From contig OMQY01000071.1 of assembly GCA_900313405.1 (NCBI GenBank), positions 1 through 7,497 of the forward strand: 7,497 bases of DNA, read 5' to 3'. Below, piece by piece: positions 1-5,509 of this stretch. Every line of letters starts with the position of its first letter. Position 1 is the stretch's first letter. Position numbers and translations under genes: made by a program. This DNA comes from an uncultured Eubacteriales bacterium. GTDB lineage: Bacteria; Bacillota_A; Clostridia; Saccharofermentanales; Saccharofermentanaceae. Under the pieces are notes generated by a model. It was given only the letters and a program-made list of their open reading frames with translations, ran no database searches and was not told the DNA's origin.

Positions 1-1712
1 GAGTCGAGGAGCTTAAGGCTGCAGTTACTGAAGAAGGCTTTAAGATCTATGGCGATGCTGATCCCGATATTACGGTCGGTATGGGCCATACCAGATGGGC
101 AACACACGGTGTGCCGAGTGACGTTAACTCGCATCCGCATCTGTCGATGGACAAGAAGATCTGCGTTGTTCATAACGGCATCATCGAGAATTATTCCGAG
201 CTCCGTAAATTCCTGTCGCGTAAGGGCTATCAGTTCGTATCCGATACGGACACAGAGGTAGCAGCCCAGTTGATCGAGTATTACTATGAACAGGATGACT
301 GCGGTGACGTCTTCAAGGCCGTATGCTCTGCGCTTAAGGATATCATCGGATCCTATGCACTCGTTGTCCTCTGCAGTGATTATCCCGACAGACTCATCTG
401 TGCCAAGAAGGATAACCCGATCGTTGTAGGTATCGGCAAGAACGAGAACTTTGTAGCGTCTGACGTAACGGCTCTGATCGAATATACCAGAGATGTCGTA
501 TACCTCGAAGACAATACCATCCTCGTAATGAAGAAGGATTCCATCGAAGTCTATGACGTTCACGGTGAGCCTGTAGAATATAAGACCGCCCATGTTGACT
601 GGAGCGCTGATGCTGCTCAGAAGGGCGGTTACGAGCATTACATGATGAAGGAGATGTTCGAGGAACCTTCCGTATTCGAGGCAACAGTCAACCCCAGGAT
701 CAAGGACGGCGATATCTATCTGGAGCACTTCCCGGTCGATAAGGCTTTCCTGGAGGGGATCGACAAGGTCAACTTCATCGCCTGCGGTACTGCTTATCAT
801 GCCGGGTGTGTCGGCAAGTATCTTATCGAAAAGCTCTGCCGCATCCCCGTTATCTGCGGCGTAGCAAGCGAATTCATCTACTCCGATCCTCTGGTAGACT
901 CTAAGACGCTTACGATCGTTGTTTCTCAGTCAGGAGAGACGATCGACACGTTGAATGCCATGCGTGAAGCGCAGGCAAGAGGCAGCAAGACGCTGGCGAT
1001 CGTCAACGTCATCGGCAGTACGATCGCGCGTGAATCCGACTATGTTCTCTATACTGCAGCGGGTCCCGAGATCTCTGTTGCATCCACAAAGGCTTATACA
1101 ACACAGCTCGGCTGCATCTACCTTATCGCTCTTAAGTTTGCTTATGTATTAGGCAAACTCGATAAGGAAACATATGTCAGATATCAGGAAGAACTCAAGG
1201 CCGTGCCCGCCAAGCTCTCCGCGATCCTTGCCAAGCAGAACGAGATCCAGCGCTTCGCCACTCAGCAGTTCAATGCCGAGAGCATCTTCTTTATCGGAAG
1301 AGGCCTTGATTACTATCTGTCGATGGAGGCATCACTTAAGCTCAAGGAGATATCCTATATCCATTCAGAGGCTTATCCGGGCGGAGAGTTGAAGCATGGC
1401 ACTATCGCTCTGATCGAGAGCGGCACGCTTGTCGTCTGTCCCATCACTCAGGACGATCTGGCACACAAGATGGTCTCGAATATCACCGAGGTCAAGTCAC
1501 GCGGAGCCACGGTCCTCGCGATCATACCCGAACATTTTGCATCCATGGAACTGGCATCTGATGTTACTTTCTCGATCCCTGACAGCGACGAGCTGATAAC
1601 GCCGATACTCGGAGTCTTGCCATGTCAGCTGTTCGCTTATTATATGGCCGTTAACAAGGGCTGCGACGTAGATAAGCCGCGTAACCTCGCCAAGAGCGTA
1701 ACGGTCGAGTAA
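1..1712 (+). CDS. glmS: Glutamine-fructose-6-phosphate aminotransferase (isomerizing), 5'-truncated by the window edge
   Basis: GlmS makes glucosamine-6-phosphate from fructose-6-phosphate and glutamine, the first committed step to UDP-GlcNAc for cell wall synthesis; it is cytosolic. The reading frame is open from base 3 (VEELKAAVTEEGF...) and the true start lies upstream. By comparison with E. coli GlmS about 43 N-terminal residues are missing, including the catalytic Cys1. What remains shows the glutaminase motifs GHTRWATHG (from base 84), the oxyanion HNG (171-179) and SDTDTEV. The two sugar-isomerase (SIS) domains follow, with CGTAYHAG (783-806), SQSGET (924-941), ASTKAYTTQ (1080-1106) and EISYIHSEAYPGGELKHG. 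The C-terminus PRNLAKSVTVE is the nearly invariant GlmS end. The visible part plus the missing part gives about 612 residues, the normal length. A glmS ribozyme, if present, would lie outside the window. The next gene follows after 13 bp and is probably co-transcribed. Confidence 0.97.
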   Translation, partial: VEELKAAVTEEGFKIYGDADPDITVGMGHTRWATHGVPSDVNSHPHLSMDKKICVVHNGIIENYSELRKFLSRKGYQFVSDTDTEVAAQLIEYYYEQDDCGDVFKAVCSALKDIIGSYALVVLCSDYPDRLICAKKDNPIVVGIGKNENFVASDVTALIEYTRDVVYLEDNTILVMKKDSIEVYDVHGEPVEYKTAHVDWSADAAQKGGYEHYMMKEMFEEPSVFEATVNPRIKDGDIYLEHFPVDKAFLEGIDKVNFIACGTAYHAGCVGKYLIEKLCRIPVICGVASEFIYSDPLVDSKTLTIVVSQSGETIDTLNAMREAQARGSKTLAIVNVIGSTIARESDYVLYTAAGPEISVASTKAYTTQLGCIYLIALKFAYVLGKLDKETYVRYQEELKAVPAKLSAILAKQNEIQRFATQQFNAESIFFIGRGLDYYLSMEASLKLKEISYIHSEAYPGGELKHGTIALIESGTLVVCPITQDDLAHKMVSNITEVKSRGATVLAIIPEHFASMELASDVTFSIPDSDELITPILGVLPCQLFAYYMAVNKGCDVDKPRNLAKSVTVE

Positions 1713-1725
1713 AAGGAGAGTATCG

Positions 1726-2385
1726 ATGTATTCTGTCGGAGATTATCTGGATCTGGAACATACTATAGCAGCGGAGCTTTTCGAAGGGAGGGATTATCCG
1801 TGGGAAGTCCTGCCCGACATCGGCGACTTCATCCTGAAGATAGGCCCCTCGCTTCCGTCTGATATCTATGAGAAGAGAGGCGATGACATCTGGATAGCCA
1901 AGCGCGCCGTCGTGTTCGATTCTGCTTATATCACCGGTCCCTGTATCATCGGTCCTGATTCCGAGGTAAGGCACTGCGCTTTCCTGAGAGGCAAGATAAT
2001 CGTCGGCGCGAACTGCGTTGTCGGTAATTCAACCGAACTCAAGAACGTTATCCTCTTTGATAATGTTCAGGTACCCCACTATAACTATGTCGGCGATTCT
2101 ATCCTCGGCTATAAGAGCCATATGGGCGCGGGATCGATCACATCCAACGTTAAGTCGGACAAGTCATTGACGACTGTCAAGTCCTCTGAAGGAGATGTCG
2201 CAACGGGACTTAAGAAGTTCGGTGCGATCGTCGGTGATTTTGTGGAGGTCGGCTGCGGAAGTGTTCTTAATCCGGGAACTGTCGTCGGCCGTAATACGCA
2301 GATCTATCCGCTGTCAATGGTAAGGGGCGCGATCCCTGCCGGCAGCATCTATAAGAATGCCGGAGAGATAGTGGAGAAGCGCTGA
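1726..2385 (+). CDS. Left-handed beta-helix (hexapeptide repeat) acyltransferase, GlmU C-terminal-domain-like
   Basis: A 219-residue protein built mostly of hexapeptide rungs typical of the left-handed beta-helix: residues ~57-140 (VVFDSA-YITGPC-IIGPDS-EVRHCA-FLRGKI-IVGANC-VVGNST) and again ~165-208 (IVGDFVEVGCGSVLNPGTVVG). VPHYNYVGDS (116-125) followed by MGAGSITSNVKSD resembles the GlmU acetyltransferase segment NHLTYLGDA/NIGAGTITCNYDG, which places His118 at the position of the GlmU catalytic His. The nucleotidyltransferase domain of GlmU (GXGTRM signature) is absent. The N-terminal ~50 residues look like the helical lead-in seen in short Clostridia proteins often named UDP-N-acetylglucosamine pyrophosphorylase. 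Likely role (inference): acetyl-CoA-dependent N-acetylation of glucosamine-1-phosphate or a related sugar phosphate, downstream of GlmS. The start is set by AAGGAGAG (1713-1720), which directly follows the glmS stop. Substrate and exact name remain uncertain. Confidence 0.85.
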   Translation: MYSVGDYLDLEHTIAAELFEGRDYPWEVLPDIGDFILKIGPSLPSDIYEKRGDDIWIAKRAVVFDSAYITGPCIIGPDSEVRHCAFLRGKIIVGANCVVGNSTELKNVILFDNVQVPHYNYVGDSILGYKSHMGAGSITSNVKSDKSLTTVKSSEGDVATGLKKFGAIVGDFVEVGCGSVLNPGTVVGRNTQIYPLSMVRGAIPAGSIYKNAGEIVEKR

Positions 2386-2416
2386 CGTATCGTATAGAGA
2401 CAGAAAGAGACATAAC

Positions 2417-2453
2417 AAAAGGCGGCCTCATCATGAGACCGCCATTATATTTG
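2417..2453. terminator. Probable bidirectional terminator between convergent genes
   Basis: GGCGGCCTCA (2421-2430) pairs with TGAGACCGCC (2434-2443) with one C-A mismatch around a TCA loop. Read on the minus strand the hairpin is followed by TTTTGTTATG (AAAA at 2417-2420 on plus), a good U-tract for the HEAT-repeat gene, whose stop lies 20 bp before it. Read on the plus strand it is followed by ATTATATTTG, a weaker tract, and lies 35 bp after the stop of the beta-helix gene. It can end both transcripts but looks tuned mainly for the minus strand. Confidence 0.8.
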
Positions 2454-2463
2454 ATCCTGTTCA

Positions 2464-2805
2464 TCAGACGACGTTTGTCTTAAGTCTGTCGAAAGCCGCC
2501 TTGGCAGCGATCCTGACGTTAGGATCGGAATCTGCAAATGCGAGCTTCTTGACATACTCTTCGCAATGCTTGGCTTCGATATCTGCTGCGGATGTAGCGG
2601 CAGCGGCTCTGACCAAAGGGGAGGGATCTCTGAGAAGGGGGATAAGAGCCATTCCGCTCTCGTAGGTCTTGATCTGTCCCATAGCCAGCGCAACTTCAGT
2701 ACGCACATTCTCGTCGCTGTCGCCCGAGAATTTGATCAATCCGTCCAGCTTGTTCTTCCTAGCCAGCTTCCAGATCTTCTCTTTTACTGCTTCAAGCTTT
2801 GCCAT
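2464..2805 (-). CDS. Small HEAT-repeat protein
   Basis: A 113-residue soluble protein with no signal peptide or membrane segment. Three helical repeats can be read: about 17-46 (GLIKFSGDSDENVRTEVALA), 51-78 (ALIPLLRDPSPLVRAAAATS) and 83-110 (KKLAFADSDPNVRIAAKAAF). Each has the HEAT signature of Asp, then (Pro/Asn)-x-Val-Arg at the turn, then a run of Ala/Leu. Such repeats form a right-handed solenoid used for protein-protein contact; in phycobilin lyases and related proteins they also act as scaffolds, but nothing here points to an enzyme activity. The start is supported by GAGGAG on the minus strand (plus 2813-2818), 7 bases before the ATG. The gene appears monocistronic: divergent from the GH5 gene and convergent with the glmS operon. 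Partner and function are unknown. Confidence 0.8.
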   Translation of the reverse strand: MAKLEAVKEKIWKLARKNKLDGLIKFSGDSDENVRTEVALAMGQIKTYESGMALIPLLRDPSPLVRAAAATSAADIEAKHCEEYVKKLAFADSDPNVRIAAKAAFDRLKTNVV

Positions 2806-2824
2806 GCTATCACTCCTCGCCTTA

Positions 2825-2849
2825 TAAACCGGTAGTTAGCCTCGGTTTA
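2825..2849 (-). promoter_or_regulatory. Hairpin in the putative 5' leader of the HEAT-repeat gene
   Basis: TAAACCG (2825-2831) and CGGTTTA (2843-2849) are perfect 7-bp inverted arms around an 11-base spacer. On the minus strand the hairpin ends 6 bases before the GAGGAG ribosome binding site. It could be an mRNA leader hairpin affecting stability or translation, or a DNA operator. With a 7-bp arm in AT-rich sequence, chance is possible. Confidence 0.4.
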
Positions 2850-2861
2850 CTTCTTAAGATT

Positions 2862-2867
2862 ATTATA
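2862..2867 (-). promoter_or_regulatory. Candidate -10 box for the HEAT-repeat gene
   Basis: The minus strand reads TATAAT here, a perfect -10 hexamer, about 57 bases before the ATG. The hexamer at the expected -35 distance is ATAAAT, which is poor. A good-looking TTGACG (plus 2876-2881) is only 8 bases away, too close to pair with it. The promoter may depend on an activator or be elsewhere. Confidence 0.35.
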
Positions 2868-2907
2868 AACGCCAGCGTCAACATATTTATTAATAATGTA
2901 TTACCAC

Positions 2908-2941
2908 TTTGTAAACGTGAGTGTGACGCTACATTTACAAA
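2908..2941. promoter_or_regulatory. Candidate operator: 11-bp inverted repeat upstream of the GH5 gene
   Basis: Arms TTTGTAAACGT (2908-2918) and ACATTTACAAA (2931-2941) are reverse complements except at one position, around a 12-base centre. Arm centres are 23 bp apart, about two helical turns, as expected for a dimeric regulator contacting one DNA face. The right arm contains TTTACA, the best -35 candidate for the GH5 promoter. The left half TGTAAACG resembles a half of the CcpA cre site, but the 12-base spacing does not fit a standard cre. The regulator is not identified. Confidence 0.5.
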
Positions 2942-2962
2942 TATCCACCTTTATTATACACT
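2934..2962 (+). promoter_or_regulatory. Candidate promoter of the GH5 endoglucanase gene
   Basis: TTTACA (2934-2939, 5/6 to TTGACA) and TACACT (2957-2962, 4/6 to TATAAT) are 17 bases apart. An overlapping TATACA (2955-2960) would give a 15-base spacer. Transcription would start near 2969-2970 and leave a leader of about 63 bases. The hexamers are only moderately good, and the -35 lies inside the 2908-2941 inverted repeat. Confidence 0.4.
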
Positions 2963-2978
2963 TTAAATGCATAATTCC

Positions 2979-3010
2979 ATAACTGATTTTCAAGTTTTTT
3001 TGTCAGTTAT
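2979..3010 (+). promoter_or_regulatory. Leader hairpin just upstream of the GH5 ribosome binding site
   Basis: ATAACTGA (2979-2986) and TCAGTTAT (3003-3010) are perfect 8-bp inverted arms around a 16-base T-rich loop. The hairpin ends 5 bases before AAAAGGAG (3016-3023), the ribosome binding site of the GH5 gene, whose ATG follows 9 bases later. It could protect the mRNA 5' end, modulate translation, or be a DNA operator. It is AU-rich, so stability is modest. Confidence 0.4.
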
Positions 3011-3032
3011 AGAGTAAAAGGAGAATACGCAT

Positions 3033-4250
3033 ATGAGAAAACCCCACTTCATTGCATTATCGCTTCTTATTGCGGTCTCGATCGTTATGTCGGGATGTTC
3101 TAAGAAGCTTGATGATGAGACCACACCGTCCACCGACACTCAGCCTGTTGAGACAGAGACAGAGGCCACCGAACCCGTCGAGACCGAGACCGAGCCTTCC
3201 GAATCCGAGACAGAGACTGAGACAGAACCTTCGGAGACAGAGCCCAGGCACGGCCCGTTCAGTACTGCCGTCGTAACAGACAAGGTAGTCGAGAAGTACG
3301 GTCAGCTCCATATCGAAGGTACTCATATGGTAAGCGAGAACGGCGATATCGTTCAGCTTCGCGGAATGAGCACATATGGTCTTAACGGTATGTACGGCTT
3401 CGTTAACGAGGCTTCCGTTCAGACACTTGCCGAGGACTGGGGCTGCGACATCATCAGAATGGCGATGTATACCGCTACCGGCGATGATAACTATATCTCC
3501 GATCCGGATAAGTATTTCGATCAGATGTGTGAATATGTTGATCTCTGTATCGCTCAGGGCGTGTATGTCATGATCGACTGGCATATCCTCTATGACGGCG
3601 ATCCGAATACATACAAGGCAGAGGCTATCGACTTCTTCTCGAGGATCTCGGCTATCTACGCTGATTCGCCGAATGTTATCTATGAGATCTGTAACGAGCC
3701 TAACAGCAGCGGTGAAGCGGTAGAGGTTGACTGGGACAACGTTATCAAGCCTTATGCAGAGGAAGTTATAGCTGCGATCAGGGCGAACGATCCCGATAAT
3801 ATCATCATCGTAGGAACACCTAACTGGAGCCAGGATGTGGATGTGGCTTCTATGAATCCTCTTGATGATGAGAATGTTATGTATACAGTTCATTTCTATG
3901 CCGGATCCCATGGTCAGGATCACATCGATAAGGTTCAGACTGCTATCGATAACGGCGTTGCTGTCTTCTGTACGGAGTGGGGTACGACATATGACAGCGG
4001 TAACGGCCTGGTATTCGTCGATGAGTCCAAGATGTGGCTTGATTTCTTCGATGAGAACTCTATCGGATGGTGTAACTGGTCTATCGGAGGATCATCTACG
4101 GAGGCTTCCAATGCACTGAGGTTTATCTCGAACGTGCTTACTATCGAAGAGAAATATCAGGGCCACTGGCCTGATGAGTTTATCTCCGATTCCGGCCTGT
4201 TTGTAAGGGCTATGCTCCTGCGTCAGGAATATGTTCCGAGAGAAAGCTGA
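3033..4250 (+). CDS. GH5 (subfamily 2-like) endo-beta-1,4-glucanase, lipoprotein
   Basis: A 405-residue secreted cellulase that should cut internal beta-1,4 bonds of cellulose or related glucans. Residues 1-22 form a lipoprotein signal peptide with lipobox V-M-S-G-Cys22, so the mature protein should be tethered to the outer face of the membrane. Residues ~25-72 are a Glu/Thr/Ser/Pro linker. The (beta/alpha)8 catalytic domain (~85-400) closely follows Bacillus Cel5A: GQLHIEGTHMV, VQLRGMSTYGL, IIRMAMYTA (Arg142), MIDWHIL (His184), NVIYEICNEPN with acid/base Glu222, NVMYTVHFYAGSHGQ (His287, Tyr289), VFCTEWGT with nucleophile Glu315, and GWCNWSIG (Trp346). All catalytic residues known for GH5 are present. 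There is no carbohydrate-binding module or dockerin, so it is a cell-anchored rather than cellulosomal enzyme. The ATG follows AAAAGGAG; the stop is tandem TGA-TAA. The gene stands alone between its own leader region and a strong terminator. Confidence 0.95.
   Translation: MRKPHFIALSLLIAVSIVMSGCSKKLDDETTPSTDTQPVETETEATEPVETETEPSESETETETEPSETEPRHGPFSTAVVTDKVVEKYGQLHIEGTHMVSENGDIVQLRGMSTYGLNGMYGFVNEASVQTLAEDWGCDIIRMAMYTATGDDNYISDPDKYFDQMCEYVDLCIAQGVYVMIDWHILYDGDPNTYKAEAIDFFSRISAIYADSPNVIYEICNEPNSSGEAVEVDWDNVIKPYAEEVIAAIRANDPDNIIIVGTPNWSQDVDVASMNPLDDENVMYTVHFYAGSHGQDHIDKVQTAIDNGVAVFCTEWGTTYDSGNGLVFVDESKMWLDFFDENSIGWCNWSIGGSSTEASNALRFISNVLTIEEKYQGHWPDEFISDSGLFVRAMLLRQEYVPRES
3144..3245 (+). repeat. 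Glu/Thr-rich low-complexity linker repeat in the GH5 lipoprotein
   Basis: Residues 38-71 are an imperfect run of Glu-Thr-Glu-Thr and Glu-Pro-Ser-Glu units, encoded by a purine-rich GAGAC(A/C) repeat. It is a flexible, strongly acidic spacer between the lipid anchor and the catalytic domain. Such tracts can expand or shrink by replication slippage, so linker length may vary between strains. Confidence 0.8.
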
Positions 4251-4267
4251 TAAGAGCCAAGATATGT

Positions 4268-4281
4268 GCCTGATATCAGGC
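4268..4281. repeat. Perfect 14-bp palindrome
   Basis: GCCTGATATCAGGC is its own reverse complement with no spacer. It sits 17 bp after the GH5 stop and 24 bp before the terminator hairpin. It could be a regulator site for the downstream gene or part of 3' mRNA structure; with no loop, an RNA hairpin would have to open its central pairs. The function is unknown. Confidence 0.6.
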
Positions 4282-4305
4282 TAATGTTCGTGCAAATGTA
4301 TAGTC

Positions 4306-4350
4306 CGGGCGGCAGTTCTATCATTGAACTGTCGCCCGTTCTTTTGTTAT
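4306..4350 (+). terminator. Strong intrinsic terminator of the GH5 gene
   Basis: CGGGCGGCAGTTC (4306-4318) pairs with GAACTGTCGCCCG (4326-4338) over 13 bp with one G-U wobble and a 7-base loop. It is followed directly by TTCTTTTGTTAT. It begins 55 bp after the GH5 stop codon. Confidence 0.92.
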
Positions 4351-4353
4351 AAT
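4324..4353 (+). promoter_or_regulatory. Extended -10 promoter overlapping the terminator, for the CapA-like gene
   Basis: TATAAT (4348-4353) is a perfect -10 box and is preceded by TGT, giving the extended -10 pattern TGnTATAAT. TTGAAC (4324-4329, 4/6 to TTGACA) lies 18 bases upstream. The -35 lies inside the 3' arm of the GH5 terminator and the -10 at the end of its U-tract. Transcription would start near 4360, leaving a leader of about 28 bases before the TTG start. Confidence 0.65.
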
Positions 4354-4372
4354 TATTGCTGTATTTTTCGCG

Positions 4373-4390
4373 AAAGGGTGTGCTGATTTG
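4373..4390 (+). promoter_or_regulatory. Ribosome binding site deciding the TTG start of the CapA-like gene
   Basis: AAAGGGTG (4373-4380) is followed after 7 bases by TTG (4388-4390). No in-frame ATG or GTG lies between the promoter and the signal peptide, and the reading from TTG gives a complete lipoprotein signal (MSRRAIPVIV...). TTG is therefore the best start. The site is weaker than the others in the window, which suggests modest expression. Confidence 0.75.
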
Positions 4391-5491
4391 AGTCGTCGAG
4401 CTATACCGGTCATCGTTGCATCTTTGCTTATCAGCCTGCTTGCCGGCGGGTGCTCGAGCCTACGCGGCGATGAGACGACAGAGCCCACGGTCGATACGCT
4501 CGTTACCATAGAGAGCGTTCCCGAAGAGGAGCTCACGCCTACGGACACACCTACTCCCACATCGACACCTACACCGACACCCGAGCCTCAGCATATCGTT
4601 TGCAGCTTTATCGGTGACTGCACGCTCGCTGAAGCGCTGGCATGGAACGGAAGTCCGGTGGGATTTGATGCCGTCATCGGCGGCGATTACACATATTGCT
4701 TTCAGAATGCGGTCGATTATCTCTCACAGGACGATATGACGCTCGCGAACTTTGAGGGAACGCTTACGGATGCGACAAACCATCTGATCAAGGAGTTTGT
4801 CTTCGGGTCTCCCGCTGAATATGCCGAGATCCTTATCAACGGCAGTGTTGAGGCCGTCAATCTTTCCAACAATCACAGCTATGACTATATGCAGGAGGGG
4901 CTTGACGATACGAGAGCCAATCTCGAGAACTACGGGATCTTGTGGAGCGATAAGACATCTTATTCAGTATATGAGGTCAGAGGCATCAAGATCGGTATGT
5001 GCGGTGTAGACCTTGTATCAGGTGATTCGGTCTCCGAGATATATCCGCTTATCGATGATATGAAGGCTAACGGATGCAATATCATCATTGTCTCATGTCA
5101 CTGGGGCTATGAGAGAATGTATGTTCCGGACAGCACTCAGGTGTCCGCCGCGCAGGCTCTTATCGATCGCGGTGTCGATATAGTCGTAGGCACACATCCG
5201 CACAGACTGCAGCCCATAGAGATGTATAACGGGAAGTATATCCTGTACAGCTTAAGTAATTTCTGTTTCGGCGGGAATACGGGATTGTCGGATCCGGATT
5301 CATGCATAGTTCAGTGTGAGTTCGTAATGGATGAGACCAATACTTATGTTGAACAGTATAATCTCAGTGTTATCCCGTTCTCTCAGACATCATTTACCTC
5401 GAACGACTATTGCCCGAAGCCGATCGAGTGGGGGACAGCTGATTACTACAGGATAATGGAAAAACTCGGGTGGACACAGGAAGACGAATAA
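4388..5491 (+). CDS. CapA-like (PGA_cap family) metallophosphatase-fold lipoprotein
   Basis: A 367-residue exported protein. Residues 1-22 are a signal peptide ending in L-A-G-G-Cys22, a slightly atypical lipobox. Residues ~50-67 are a Thr/Pro tract that spaces the domain from the membrane. The rest is a PGA_cap domain, related to the calcineurin-like metallophosphatase fold, with its usual motif order: FIGDCTL (Asp77), LANFEGTLTD (Asn121, Glu123), VNLSNNHSYDY (Asn162, His163), IIIVSCHWGYE (His238, Glu242), DIVVGTHPHRLQP (His270, His272) and YILYSLSNF. These residues are candidate metal ligands. The family is named from CapA/PgsA of poly-gamma-glutamate capsule synthesis, but no capB, capC or capE homologue is in the window, so a poly-glutamate role is not supported; many Firmicutes carry orphan copies of unknown substrate. 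Only 18 bp, with no terminator, separates it from purE. Confidence 0.88.
   Translation: MSRRAIPVIVASLLISLLAGGCSSLRGDETTEPTVDTLVTIESVPEEELTPTDTPTPTSTPTPTPEPQHIVCSFIGDCTLAEALAWNGSPVGFDAVIGGDYTYCFQNAVDYLSQDDMTLANFEGTLTDATNHLIKEFVFGSPAEYAEILINGSVEAVNLSNNHSYDYMQEGLDDTRANLENYGILWSDKTSYSVYEVRGIKIGMCGVDLVSGDSVSEIYPLIDDMKANGCNIIIVSCHWGYERMYVPDSTQVSAAQALIDRGVDIVVGTHPHRLQPIEMYNGKYILYSLSNFCFGGNTGLSDPDSCIVQCEFVMDETNTYVEQYNLSVIPFSQTSFTSNDYCPKPIEWGTADYYRIMEKLGWTQEDE
4535..4588 (+). repeat. Thr/Pro-rich linker repeat in the CapA-like lipoprotein
   Basis: Residues 50-67 alternate Thr and Pro (TPTDTPTPTSTPTPTPEP), encoded by repeated ACACC(T/G)AC-like units. This is an extended, probably rigid spacer of the kind found between anchors and extracytoplasmic domains, and a possible O-glycosylation target. 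It differs in composition from the acidic linker of the GH5 lipoprotein upstream. Confidence 0.8.
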
Positions 5492-5509
5492 CAAAGCGGA
5501 GGTATATAT

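Larger units (their letters stand above)
2806..3032. other. Divergent intergenic regulatory region rich in inverted repeats
   Basis: This 227-bp AT-rich stretch separates the divergently transcribed HEAT and GH5 genes and has no convincing ORF. It holds four inverted repeats (2825-2849, 2874-2930, 2908-2941, 2979-3010), candidate promoter hexamers for both directions, and five copies of a TAAA(C/T)(G/C) motif preceded by A/G-T or T-A/G (2823-2830 +, 2843-2851 -, 2864-2871 +, 2910-2917 +, 2932-2939 -). The density suggests shared regulation of the two genes, though this is inference from sequence alone. Confidence 0.6.

Noticed and set aside
2566..2835. 89-codon plus-strand frame over the HEAT gene (Cys/Gly/Ser-rich start)
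   Set aside because: The minus-strand frame has clear HEAT repeats, a ribosome binding site and a terminator; the plus frame has none of these.
2910..2923. Possible CcpA cre site (TGTAAACG...)
   Set aside because: Only the left half fits the cre consensus; the right half (TGAGTG) does not, so it is kept only as a remark within the inverted repeat.
3057..3923. 288-codon open frame on the minus strand opposite the GH5 gene
   Set aside because: It lies wholly inside a convincing GH5 cellulase, its translation resembles no family I know, and the overlap is explained by the codon bias of the real gene.
4321..4560. Minus-strand frame with a Val/Gly/Ser repeat
   Set aside because: It is only the antisense reading of the Thr/Pro linker and signal peptide of the CapA-like gene.
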